Of a stretch of DNA of 20,874 nt, positions 1-7,941 are shown one piece after another (position 1 is the stretch's first letter; each line of letters starts with the position of its first letter). The stretch is from a virus. The position numbers were made by a program, and so were the translations under genes. A model generated the notes under the pieces. It was given only the letters and a program-made list of their open reading frames with translations, made no database searches and was not told the DNA's origin. Location: positions 1 to 20,874 of IMG/VR virus record IMGVR_UViG_3300050821_007115; one strand, given 5' to 3'.

Positions 1-219
1 CGCCTGGAAGGCTGACAGATTCGGCGTGCCGGGGGTGATGCCGGAAACCTCGACGACATTGATGTCAAATGAGCTTTGCGTCGAGGTTAGCTGCGAGTTG
101 GCGTCCGAGTACACTTCATTGATGAGCGGCACGATGAAGTCATCCGTCAGATACGATCCCTGCGGATCATCGAGCAGGTTCCGTACGCGCGCCTTTACCT
201 GTCCCATGGTCCAGCTCAT
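1..219 (-). CDS. Head-tail adaptor/connector, N-terminal part (cut by window edge)
   Basis: This is the first 73 codons of a gene that continues beyond the left edge. The ATG at 219-217 overlaps the TGA of the upstream zinc-ribbon gene by one base (TGATG), which fixes the start and suggests translational coupling. The visible protein begins MSWTMGQVKARVRNLLDD and continues with YLTDDFIVPLINEVYSDAN. An amphipathic helix, a short acidic turn, then 'DDFIVPLINEVYSDA' is the usual opening of phage gp6/SU10-type adaptor proteins, which sit under the portal and connect head to tail. Position downstream of portal, scaffold and capsid agrees with that role. The family match is from recalled pattern only and the C-terminal part is not visible, so another head-completion protein is possible. 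Confidence 0.55.
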   Translation of the reverse strand, partial: MSWTMGQVKARVRNLLDDPQGSYLTDDFIVPLINEVYSDANSQLTSTQSSFDINVVEVSGITPGTPNLSAFQA

Positions 220-1172
220 CAGGCGCCCGCTCTGCCCTTCGCTTTATCGCGTTCGGTCTTGATCTGGTTGACTATCTTCCACTCCTCAGCGGTTAAGCGA
301 TCCATCTCCACTGCTCCATATGAAATGCGGGCATTTTTATATGCCGCGACTACATCGAAGACATGACCGCAGTTAGCACATAGAGTGGCTCCATTCTTTG
401 GCTGAGAAGCGCAGCTCGGGCACGGATCCGGTTGCTTAGCGTGAAGCTGATGCGCTTGTAAAACCCAACGTGGTAGCTCGGGGATTAGGCCCTCGGCCAG
501 AGCTAAACGCGCCATATCGCGGTGCGTGTCGTTGACGTTCATCCGCTGCGAGTCATTTTCGTACCACGAGTTCGCCGATTGCAGCCGACGAAGGATCGAA
601 GCATTGCGCTTTTCTTTCACGGATGCGAGCGTCTCGTGAAAGTCGCGCTCATATACCTCTACGTAGAATTCGCCCAGCTCGTTGTATGCAACTTCTGGAA
701 CGCGGATGGATGCGCCCCTTTTAAAGGACGCTGGATTCTGGTCCCCTATATAGCAGAGAACGCCCCCGAATCCACCTTCCTGCTGGACAAACTCGCGAAT
801 ATATTCTGCAGCCAGGACCACGGGAATCGCAGGAACGGGCTCCATCTGCATCATGTTCTGTGCGTCGCAACCCAGATCCTTGTGTCCCCAACGTGTTGCT
901 TTGATAACGTGAACAGAGTAGGGCTTTCCAGGCGGACAAGCCGGAACCTCATCAGGAAAGTAGACGCCGCCATTGATCTTTAACGGAAAGGGATTCAGAT
1001 TGAGGATGGTGACTGGCCTGTCCGCTTCCGTTTGCTTCAGCAGCCGCTGCATTTCCCCGAACCGTTTGGCCGTCCAACGCTGGCCAGGATCACGAAATTT
1101 GCCTGGATCCTGGCCAAGCAGCGCTTCTGCGTTTGCGCGCTGCATTTCTGGGGTAATAATGACTGTGGCCAT
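219..1172 (-). CDS. Phage structural-module protein with C-terminal Cys4 zinc ribbon, function unknown
   Basis: A 317 aa protein. I place the start at ATG 1172, giving MATVIITPEM, because AAGGAG lies seven bases upstream; an in-frame TTG at 1190 would sit on top of that ribosome site. The N-terminal 60 residues are helical and charged, the middle (about 60-175) has beta-like segments such as PFPLKINGGVYFPDE, and about 180-245 is helical and basic. Residues 251-268 hold CPSC...CANC, a CxxC-x10-CxxC zinc ribbon, followed by a helical, charged tail. It lies between the capsid gene and the adaptor, so it is probably a head or connector component or an assembly factor. I do not recognise a named family. 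The zinc ribbon could bind nucleic acid or simply stabilise a fold. Confidence 0.7.
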   Translation of the reverse strand: MATVIITPEMQRANAEALLGQDPGKFRDPGQRWTAKRFGEMQRLLKQTEADRPVTILNLNPFPLKINGGVYFPDEVPACPPGKPYSVHVIKATRWGHKDLGCDAQNMMQMEPVPAIPVVLAAEYIREFVQQEGGFGGVLCYIGDQNPASFKRGASIRVPEVAYNELGEFYVEVYERDFHETLASVKEKRNASILRRLQSANSWYENDSQRMNVNDTHRDMARLALAEGLIPELPRWVLQAHQLHAKQPDPCPSCASQPKNGATLCANCGHVFDVVAAYKNARISYGAVEMDRLTAEEWKIVNQIKTERDKAKGRAGA

Positions 1173-1179
1173 GTTGTGG

Positions 1180-1185
1180 CTCCTT
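1180..1185 (-). promoter_or_regulatory. Ribosome binding site deciding the start of the zinc-ribbon gene
   Basis: AAGGAG on the minus strand, seven bases before the ATG at 1172. It favours this ATG over the upstream in-frame TTG at 1190. Confidence 0.7.
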
Positions 1186-1243
1186 TTCAAAGGTGGAGAT
1201 CAAAGATTGTGAATTGGTTCCAGCCTGGGCACTGGCCCTCAGC

Positions 1244-1951
1244 TTACAAAGTTCCTATATGTTCATTGCCGTTGCCGGTCCTTGCTGCCAGACCTTGTCT
1301 CCAACGGCTCGCTGCAAGGGAACCACTCTTCATTGGGCTGAGATGGTCATCCATCATGGCGGCATACTCTTCCTTACGCTTCCGCTCCGCTAGTTCCTCT
1401 TCATACTGGTAGAGCAGAAGGTACTCTTGCGCGCGCGACTCCGGAGTGCCTCTCCGGTTATTGATCCCGCTCGAATAGCTGGAGATTAACTTCTGCAGTA
1501 CATCCGTTGAGGGAATCTTTGCCCACGGTCCATAGATCATCTCGTAGTCTCCGCGCTCTGGGTACGGTCCCAGCATCGACGTGAAGCCATCGATGGCCTT
1601 GTACGAATACCATTCCTCTTGCGTACCGTATGAGGATGCGGGAAACCACTTCTCCAGAATCCAACCGTCGGCGTGCGGGTACTTTCGCACCTCGCGCATC
1701 TCGGTCACGACTCGGATCGGCCTGTTGTCGTAGCGCTCAAAGTTACAGCCAGGCATATTAGGTGTTGGCTCAAAACGCATGCCTCCCTTTTCCGCCGTGG
1801 TCAGACCGTCGGCCCAGTCGCGATAGACGCCGGCTTCCTTCACCAGACGGTCTGACCCAACCAGCAGCCGCCACTGCGGTTGTTCAAACGGGCTTTTGCC
1901 GCCGTACCTTGTAAGAAACTCTTGAATACCCCTCGGTACTATGTGGCTCAT
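1244..1951 (-). CDS. Unknown phage protein downstream of major capsid gene
   Basis: A 235 aa protein. The start ATG at 1951 has GGAGG at 1955-1959 with a short three-base spacing. It begins MSHIVPRGIQEFLTRYGGKS. The middle is rich in Trp, Tyr and charged residues (for example GWILEKWFPASSYGTQEEWY), as in a soluble globular protein. About residues 150-205 are helical and strongly charged (QYEEELAERKRKEEYAAMMDD), a likely coiled coil. No signal peptide, membrane segment or cysteine motif is visible. It follows the capsid gene after an unusually long gap and is 71 bases ahead of the zinc-ribbon gene, so it probably belongs to head completion or assembly. I do not recognise the family. Confidence 0.65.
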   Translation of the reverse strand: MSHIVPRGIQEFLTRYGGKSPFEQPQWRLLVGSDRLVKEAGVYRDWADGLTTAEKGGMRFEPTPNMPGCNFERYDNRPIRVVTEMREVRKYPHADGWILEKWFPASSYGTQEEWYSYKAIDGFTSMLGPYPERGDYEMIYGPWAKIPSTDVLQKLISSYSSGINNRRGTPESRAQEYLLLYQYEEELAERKRKEEYAAMMDDHLSPMKSGSLAASRWRQGLAARTGNGNEHIGTL

Positions 1952-2036
1952 GATCCTCCGTGTGTGAAGGGCTCCATCGCTCCCGCGTATTCGTTTAGCT
2001 GATGGACTTTGAGGAAACTGAACTCAGGTCAACCAT

Positions 2037-2132
2037 TTATCGCGGCACGCGTTCTAAAGCCATTGCACTAATGCGCTGAAGTTGATCAAAAGTTAGGGCC
2101 CCAAAATGGTTATCTTGAGGCCTTAACTCCAT
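2037..2132 (-). CDS. Possible 31-residue microprotein in the post-capsid gap
   Basis: An ATG at 2132 opens 31 codons that read MELRPQDNHFGALTFDQLQ and end ERVPR before a TAA at 2037-2039. The composition, with a helix-like LTFDQLQRISAMALERV, is protein-like. The stop is directly followed by another ATG at 2036 that opens only 13 codons, the same TAAATG arrangement seen at other junctions here. There is no good ribosome binding site, and an imperfect inverted repeat lies inside it, so it could equally be noncoding leader sequence. It fills part of the longest gap in the window (1952-2187). Confidence 0.25.
   Translation of the reverse strand: MELRPQDNHFGALTFDQLQRISAMALERVPR
2091..2128 (-). 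repeat. Imperfect inverted repeat in the gap after the capsid gene
   Basis: AGTTAGGGCC at 2091-2100 faces GGCCTTAACT at 2119-2128, ten bases with one mismatch and an 18-base loop. On the transcribed minus strand it is followed by only TTT, so it is at best a weak or partial terminator, or an RNA-stability hairpin that could set capsid mRNA levels against downstream genes. The rest of the gap shows no clear promoter. Confidence 0.3.
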
Positions 2133-2187
2133 CACCGAGTGTTTCTGAATACATACAACCAGCCGGATAGCTTCGTTCCAGGTTGGT

Positions 2188-3474
2188 CTAGTTGTAGACA
2201 GGGACCTTCAGGCCAGTCACAGACGAGATTGCCTGTGGGTTGTCGACAGCATACTGACGGCAATCTACGTAGTAGCAGCCTTCGTTCGCCGTGGGGTTGC
2301 CGGAGGACGGATCATAGATCTGAAAGACCCACTGGCCACTTCGGTTCTTGAACCAGAAAGGCGCCTTACCCCAGACGACTTTCAGCCAAGAACCAAACTC
2401 CATGAAGTCGATGCGGCTGTTGTCGGCATGAATATTGCGTACGACTTCACGACCGGCGATCTTGAAGCTGTCGACGTTGCCGATAAGCATGTCTGGAGCC
2501 TTCGTGAAATCGCCGTTCGGGCTGGCATATTCCTGTTTCGCGAAGCCCATCTCCTCGTAAGCCTGGATTTGTGACGGATGTGCATGCCATACCTGTGTCT
2601 TGAGGGCGCTGGAACCCAGTGACTGCTCGACGCGGGAAAGAGCGGCGCGCAGCATCGGAAGAGATAGAGGAGCTCCCCCCGCGGCCACTCCGTTCGCCAC
2701 GACATAGTTCTGCGTCCGAGCGATACCAAGGTACGTGCCGGTCGTCGAGGTGTTGTGGAAGTACGGGATGCCGTAGAGGAAGACCGGAGTCGTAGCAGCC
2801 ACGCCAGCCACCATGATGAAGTCGCTTGCGACGGTGCCCGAAGGAACCGTATCAACGGTAATCGACTGGATTCCACCGAGCTTATTGTTGACGTTCGTTA
2901 CATAGCAGGTACCCCGGAGAGTGTATGTATTCGACATCACCTGTACCTGCTGACCCTGCGAGATAAGCCGAGCGCCCCATGGGCTAGAGGCCAGTACGAT
3001 AGGGTTGGCTCCGCCTCCAGCGTAAGATGCATCCACTTGGGCGATCTGGCCGTCGCCCGCTTGCTGCAAAAACTGGTCTCGATTCTTCGCCATCTGAACC
3101 GCGACATCGGCCAGTGTTTTGGTCACAGGATTTTCCGAGACAACCTTCGGTCCACCCTCGCCGACGATGTCTACCAGGCGCGAATACTCGACTGGGATGA
3201 CATAGGCCAGCGGGGTAACGGTCCCTTGAACCCACTGCGAGAAGTTGCCGGCCGGCAGAATACCGCCATCCAGATTGAACATGGCGACGTTGCCGGGAAA
3301 TGCGGTCTGAAAACGCAGGCGGAAGCTGCGCAGGGAGACCGGAGTGATGGAGCCACGCTCGGAGATACGCGAATCGAGCTTGGCCTCCTTTTCAATGAGC
3401 AGCTTGATGACTTCGTTTAATGCCTCAAGTTGCAATTCTTGTGTAGTGCTTGCTGCACCTGGAAAATTAGCCAT
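2188..3474 (-). CDS. Major capsid protein (HK97-fold-like)
   Basis: A 428 aa protein, the right length for an unprocessed HK97-fold shell protein. The start ATG at 3474 gives MANFPGAASTTQELQLEALN. An N-terminal helical arm (about 10-45) is followed by an extended beta-rich region with NLDGGILPAGN. Long helix-like segments follow (TKTLADVAVQMAKNRDQFLQ), as in the capsid spine helix. Residues from about 280 (LPMLRAALSRVEQSLGSSA, then VWHAHPSQIQAYEEMGFAK) resemble the A-domain of HK97-type proteins, and 'MEFGSWLKVVWGKAP' is a typical late strand. The gene directly follows the scaffold gene, the classic order. It has 80 and 236 bases of free space on its two sides, in a block where genes otherwise touch, which fits a highly expressed product with its own initiation. 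The call rests on position, length and fold-like pattern; no homology search was possible. Confidence 0.8.
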   Translation of the reverse strand: MANFPGAASTTQELQLEALNEVIKLLIEKEAKLDSRISERGSITPVSLRSFRLRFQTAFPGNVAMFNLDGGILPAGNFSQWVQGTVTPLAYVIPVEYSRLVDIVGEGGPKVVSENPVTKTLADVAVQMAKNRDQFLQQAGDGQIAQVDASYAGGGANPIVLASSPWGARLISQGQQVQVMSNTYTLRGTCYVTNVNNKLGGIQSITVDTVPSGTVASDFIMVAGVAATTPVFLYGIPYFHNTSTTGTYLGIARTQNYVVANGVAAGGAPLSLPMLRAALSRVEQSLGSSALKTQVWHAHPSQIQAYEEMGFAKQEYASPNGDFTKAPDMLIGNVDSFKIAGREVVRNIHADNSRIDFMEFGSWLKVVWGKAPFWFKNRSGQWVFQIYDPSSGNPTANEGCYYVDCRQYAVDNPQAISSVTGLKVPVYN

Positions 3475-3554
3475 GGAAAACTCAATCCTCTTCTAGTAGT
3501 TAGCCCAAGTGAAGCGCGCTGAAGGCACGCATTAAGGGCGTCTGCTTTACTGTT

Positions 3555-5102
3555 TCACCTGGATTGCATCAATTGAAGAACTCTGGGAATGATTTCGTCC
3601 TTTGCGACTCTATCGAATGGCCTGCCGGGGTTGGCCTTTTGCCATTCCGCCTGAGCGTGTTCAAAGGCGCCGTGCGCGCTCAGCGCAGTCCCTGTTCCGG
3701 CAGGCCCTGTTGAGCCCTTCGGTTCGGTCTTCTTCGTTGTGTCAATCTGGGCGTCTACTTTAGCGCGCCTCGCTGCGGCCGAGGTGGTGATTTGTACACC
3801 GGCCTCGCGCAACTCCTCTCGCGCTACGTCTGGGAGATACTGCTGAACGGCGCGGTCGATCGCCACCAACCGTCGCTGGCGTGAACCGTCGCCGAGGGGA
3901 AGCCTCTGGAGTTCCTGCATCTGTCCCTGCAGTGAGGGATTCGCTTGGATCTTGCGAAGCAATTTCACGCCAATAGCCTTGGGGAGAATGTTCTTGAGGT
4001 AAGGACTCACTACCGCGCCTTGCTTCTCAACGTTGGCAATAATCCTGGCGATGCCATCGTTAATCCGCTTTTGCGCTTCCTGCTGTAGTCCAGCTTCAAA
4101 ACTTCTTCGCCCCTCCACCTGCTCGTTATGCTTACGCTGGTTCAGTTCGTGCTCCCTTCGGTCCAATTCCTCCTGTTTGCGTTGCAGCGACTCTGGCAGT
4201 GCCCCTTTCGCCGGGGAAGTTGCGGCGGTTTCTTCCCTGAGGACATCCAGCGCTGCTTTGACAGATTGGTCCCGATCTCGCTCTTCCTCTGAGCGGTAAT
4301 TATTAGACTTGAGGCGTGCTTCAACTTCGGCGTTTCTGTGCTCAAGATCCAAACCAACGACGTTGTCGACAAATCCATAGAAGTCATCGCCGATGCGTGG
4401 ATCTCCGTTCTCGAGGAGCACATCGCCGTTAGCGTCTCGCTCATAAGAAAGCTCTGCAATCTTTGCCAGAGTCTTCACAGTTCCTTCACGAGTTGCTGAC
4501 CCCATAAACGTGTTCTGCACGTCAAACCATGTTGCGGAATGAGTCTGTGCAGCTCGCGCCGAATCAAGATCTGGGAAGAGCTCGCGGTACGGCTTCAGCT
4601 CTGCCGCTTCACGGGCAGTTTTGTAGAGTTGGCCTTTCAGTGCTGGATCGCCTTCGAGTAGCTTGCCGAACTCGGCGTTGTCCTTGACCATCTGGCTTAG
4701 AACTTCGGGCGTGACAATCGCCTCGGGTTCTAGCTGGAAATCCTGCTCCTGCTCTGCTTCCGCCGGTATCTCCGGCTTCGCAGTTTCCTCTACTACTGGT
4801 GCCACTTCCGTTGCCGGTTCAGCATCCGCCGCGGGAGCAGCCGGAGTGTCGGCTACCACTGGCGTATCGGTGTCTTCGGCTGGAATGGCGCCCAGCTTTT
4901 CTTTCAGCAGCTCACGCGCATAATCCTCGCGAATGGGATACCTCGACGGATCAACGCTCGATTGTGGGGTTGGCGACTCAAAGCTTGCCGATGCGGGCGC
5001 TGATGGTGCGCTCGAACTTGCCGGAGTAGACGCTGGAGCGCTCGCGGGCGCGGATAAGGCTGCAGCCGCCGGAGCGGAGGGGACAATTGCTTCAGTTGCC
5101 AT
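3555..5102 (-). CDS. Capsid scaffolding protein
   Basis: A 515 aa protein starting at ATG 5102, with AAAGAG eight bases upstream. Residues 1-120 are low-complexity Ala/Pro/Ser, then Ala/Pro/Glu rich (for example SAPASAPASTPASS), probably disordered. Residues about 125-260 are acidic and helical. About 265-345 is a long charged coiled coil (QRKQEELDRREHELNQRKHN). The C-terminal 150 residues are more basic, as expected for a scaffold that contacts capsid subunits at its C-terminus. It lies just before the major capsid gene. Acidic, coiled-coil, low-complexity proteins in this position act as internal scaffolds during procapsid assembly and leave or are cleaved before DNA packaging. I see no protease catalytic motif, so fusion to a prohead protease is unlikely. 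Confidence 0.75.
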   Translation of the reverse strand: MATEAIVPSAPAAAALSAPASAPASTPASSSAPSAPASASFESPTPQSSVDPSRYPIREDYARELLKEKLGAIPAEDTDTPVVADTPAAPAADAEPATEVAPVVEETAKPEIPAEAEQEQDFQLEPEAIVTPEVLSQMVKDNAEFGKLLEGDPALKGQLYKTAREAAELKPYRELFPDLDSARAAQTHSATWFDVQNTFMGSATREGTVKTLAKIAELSYERDANGDVLLENGDPRIGDDFYGFVDNVVGLDLEHRNAEVEARLKSNNYRSEEERDRDQSVKAALDVLREETAATSPAKGALPESLQRKQEELDRREHELNQRKHNEQVEGRRSFEAGLQQEAQKRINDGIARIIANVEKQGAVVSPYLKNILPKAIGVKLLRKIQANPSLQGQMQELQRLPLGDGSRQRRLVAIDRAVQQYLPDVAREELREAGVQITTSAAARRAKVDAQIDTTKKTEPKGSTGPAGTGTALSAHGAFEHAQAEWQKANPGRPFDRVAKDEIIPRVLQLMQSR

Positions 5103-5161
5103 GCTGGGAACTCTTTCTGGATCTCAGGCGCTCCGGGCGCTCAGGAAACTCGGAAGTTGTG

Positions 5162-5356
5162 TTACACCATTGCGACAAACGGTAAGACTTCGCTCCCCGT
5201 CAACGGATGAGGGAAGGTTATGTCCACCTTAGGTGGTTGCCCGTTGCTGCCCTTTGGACATCTCGGGCATACTGTCTCGATCACAAGCCGATCTCGCATC
5301 GCCTCGTATGTCAGCGACATCAACTTCCGGTTGCACTTCGGACAACGGATGTCCAT
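5162..5356 (-). CDS. Com-like small zinc-finger protein
   Basis: A 64 aa protein starting MDIRCPKCNRKLMSL. I choose the ATG at 5356, which overlaps the portal stop by one base (TGATG); a GTG one codon earlier is also possible. Cys5, Cys8, Cys30 and Cys33 form CPKC...CPRC, and the strand before the second pair (LVIETVCPRC) matches the layout of phage Mu Com, a zinc-binding protein that activates translation of the mom DNA-modification gene by binding its mRNA. Com-like proteins are widespread in prophages, often without mom. Here no mom candidate is present; the gene sits between portal and scaffold, so it may act on a neighbouring transcript, or be a structural zinc protein. The C-terminal half (PKVDITFPHPLTGSE) is not zinc-finger-like. 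Confidence 0.65.
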   Translation of the reverse strand: MDIRCPKCNRKLMSLTYEAMRDRLVIETVCPRCPKGSNGQPPKVDITFPHPLTGSEVLPFVAMV

Positions 5357-7941
5357 CACTTGCCTGCGTCGATCCTCTCGATCTGCGCGGCAAGGTTCAT
5401 AATTTCTGAATTGGCTGCAACTTGCGCCTGTAGGCTGACACCTGGCGGCAACGCGGGCTGGCTACCGATCATGAGTTGGTTCTGGACTGCTCTTCCGGCA
5501 TCCTTTAGGAGAGAAAGTCTCAAATCTTGTGCTACTGGATCCGGCGTGGCCGGCCGCGATGGCATAGGCATACCCGCCTGGGCGATGGTGAGCTTTTGTG
5601 CGGACTGCTCGGACTGCTGTTGCGTTTCCATCGCGACGGATGCAGTCAAATAAGCCAGCACGTTCGCGAAGCCGGCCGGGTTGTCATCTGCGATATCACA
5701 ATTCTCTTGGCAGTACTGTCTGACGACCTGTTTTAGCACGGTAAAGTCGTCGATATCCTTGTCCGGCATGATCGAGGGCTGCATCTGGCCCGTCGGCTGG
5801 CCGGTTTGCGGGTCGGTTGTAGGAATCGGTTGCGACTGAATCAACTTGTCGATATTCTGCAGGACCTTCGAGCGCATCGCGGCGCCGGGAACCACCATTC
5901 CAGGCACGCCGAGTGCCGTTGCCGCCTGCTCCTGGTTCGATGGATCGTCAAAGATAGCTTGCGCGACCGGATTCCGTCCGGCTGCTTCCATCAAGTCCAT
6001 CCAACGTTGCCGCAACTCCGCCGCCGTGATCGGGAACCCCTGATCTGTATCCGGGTAGGCGTGCACATTACCCGCAAGGTCATCGAGGCGAACATAATGA
6101 TTGCGGAACTCTGAACCACGCTCTGCGAGGACCTCTTTTATATCTCCTGTCAGATTGTCCTTGGCACATCGCACCGCCAGTTCATCTGCCGCGGCGTGTT
6201 CCTCGCGCAAGTTGTCCCAATAAATGTTGAGCTTGCCCATGGCAGAAGTTAGCTGTTGCTGCTGGCCCCCAAAGGTTTCTACATGTGGATCGCCTGATCC
6301 GCCATACACCTGCGGAGGAACACCGGCAAACATCTGTGCGTTGAATGCCAACTTATCGAGGTAGTTAAAGGCCTCTTCGTGCATCGCAAATTGAAACTGA
6401 AACAGTGCATCTTGCATGCGCATCGACCCAGCCGCGCCGGTTCGCTTGAGCTTAATCAGATTCAGTACGCCGGGCAGTAGCGGTTTGCCCTGCATGGCCT
6501 TGCTGTCAATCAGGTCCGCATTGGCCAGAGTCACTCCCGAAGAGCACCGGTCCATGAACTCATGCAAGATGTTGGCCATGTCGTTATACCGCTTCTGAAA
6601 CGGAACAACGATATCCCCAATCGACGGCGGATAGAGTCCAAAGCCCTCATGGGTGCCGGCCGCGGTCCACTCGTCGACCAGTTTGGCCTCACGTGCCGAG
6701 AGGAACGTATCGCCAACGTTGACGAGTAACAGGCCGCTCGGATAGGCTCGCCGCATCTTGTCGCCGAATTCTTGATCGTCCTCAAGGTCGAAGGCCCACG
6801 GCTGAATCCACGTCCGCGACAAGGTTGGCCGCTGATCCTGCAAGATGCTCGAGTACGTGTTGCTCTGTGAGTAGACCTGCTGGCGCGCGATGCGATCGAT
6901 GCTGCCATTTGACGATAAGGTGCTCGTCGAGCTTGCCGCAATCTCGCTGTACATCTCTGGGTACGCGGCACGGAGCGCTCCGAGATGGACCTCGACTTCG
7001 AGGTTCAAAATGGGCGTCTGACGCAGGTTATCCGCGGCGGGGTCAACGTCCACCTCCAGGGGGGAATAGACGTTTTGTGCCACCATCCCATTCGGGAGTT
7101 CCTCCTCGCCTACTTTCCGGACTGTGAGCCCGAACTCCGCAGGGAAAAATGACTCATCTCCAAGTCTGCTTCCGCAGTTCTGGCACTCCTTGTTTCCCAT
7201 CACGCTCGGATCATTGTCAGCGCCACAGCTGAAGCAGTGCATCCTTTCGGGCGTAATTTGCGTCTGCGTCTCTTTAAGAATGGGCTCGTGGGATGTGCCG
7301 GCCCGATCCGCGTCGACTACATAACGCGTGTGCCGGAAGACGGCGCCCGTGGTGTAAAGATAAAGAAGCTGCTGCTTCAGCAGCGACTGCTCTTTGTTCT
7401 GCCTCTCAACAATATCGATAAGAGTCTGTGCGGCCTTCGCGGTTGTGACGTCCGTCAGGTGTTCGGCGTTCTCCGGTAACCAGCGCGATTTCGGCACCTG
7501 CGGAGCGAGCGCGGCGACAAAGCCCGTCGCTAACATCTGATAGAAGTTATTGCAATACTGGTAGAGGTCTTTATCGTCTGTGCTCGCCTCGTTCTGGTTC
7601 GTCCCTACTGAATTCATCCATCCGGCCGCATCGAAGAATTGCGCTTGGCCAGGGCCGAACGAAATGAACTGGTTCCCCTTGAAGAACTCCAGGTTCAACA
7701 GGCACCGCTGCATCAGAATCATGCGGTCCTGCGACCACTGATCCTTGTATCTGCGCACGAGGGCGATCAGGCGCATCTGATTTTCTTCGGTCAGCCCCGC
7801 GCTATTCTGCGGCTCATCCGCGGCCCCTTGCATGGGCGAGCTGGGATTGTTCTCCTGGCTCGCCTGGGCCTGCGGTATCTCCGTCGCGGAGGTCTGCGAG
7901 ATGTCAATGCCTGGGATGGGAATACTGGGATTAGTTGCCAT
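5356..7941 (-). CDS. Portal protein with an inserted zinc ribbon
   Basis: An 861 aa protein, long for a portal (P22 type is about 725). The ATG at 7941 lies inside the end of the preceding gene, with AAGAGG four bases upstream. Residues 1-50 are low-complexity. Helical segments follow with CLLNLEFFKGNQFISF (80-95), the usual opening of podovirus-type portals, which bind to a short helical stretch near DQWSQDRMILMQ. Cys236, 239, 253 and 256 (CFSCG...CQNCG) make a CxxC-x13-CxxC zinc ribbon in the middle of the wing region. Segments such as YNDMANILHEFMDRCSSG and FAGVPPQVYGGSGDPH are typical of the clip and stem of this class; the C-terminal third is helical and Gln-rich, as in portal barrels. 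The portal forms the dodecameric ring through which DNA is packaged and ejected. It is followed by Com-like, scaffold and capsid genes, the standard head order. Confidence 0.85.
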   Translation of the reverse strand: MATNPSIPIPGIDISQTSATEIPQAQASQENNPSSPMQGAADEPQNSAGLTEENQMRLIALVRRYKDQWSQDRMILMQRCLLNLEFFKGNQFISFGPGQAQFFDAAGWMNSVGTNQNEASTDDKDLYQYCNNFYQMLATGFVAALAPQVPKSRWLPENAEHLTDVTTAKAAQTLIDIVERQNKEQSLLKQQLLYLYTTGAVFRHTRYVVDADRAGTSHEPILKETQTQITPERMHCFSCGADNDPSVMGNKECQNCGSRLGDESFFPAEFGLTVRKVGEEELPNGMVAQNVYSPLEVDVDPAADNLRQTPILNLEVEVHLGALRAAYPEMYSEIAASSTSTLSSNGSIDRIARQQVYSQSNTYSSILQDQRPTLSRTWIQPWAFDLEDDQEFGDKMRRAYPSGLLLVNVGDTFLSAREAKLVDEWTAAGTHEGFGLYPPSIGDIVVPFQKRYNDMANILHEFMDRCSSGVTLANADLIDSKAMQGKPLLPGVLNLIKLKRTGAAGSMRMQDALFQFQFAMHEEAFNYLDKLAFNAQMFAGVPPQVYGGSGDPHVETFGGQQQQLTSAMGKLNIYWDNLREEHAAADELAVRCAKDNLTGDIKEVLAERGSEFRNHYVRLDDLAGNVHAYPDTDQGFPITAAELRQRWMDLMEAAGRNPVAQAIFDDPSNQEQAATALGVPGMVVPGAAMRSKVLQNIDKLIQSQPIPTTDPQTGQPTGQMQPSIMPDKDIDDFTVLKQVVRQYCQENCDIADDNPAGFANVLAYLTASVAMETQQQSEQSAQKLTIAQAGMPMPSRPATPDPVAQDLRLSLLKDAGRAVQNQLMIGSQPALPPGVSLQAQVAANSEIMNLAAQIERIDAGK

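Noticed and set aside
2755-3420. Long plus-strand open frame opposite the capsid gene (about 221 codons)
   Set aside because: It is the antisense shadow of the capsid gene, with no ribosome site and atypical residue composition; the minus frame is clearly coding.
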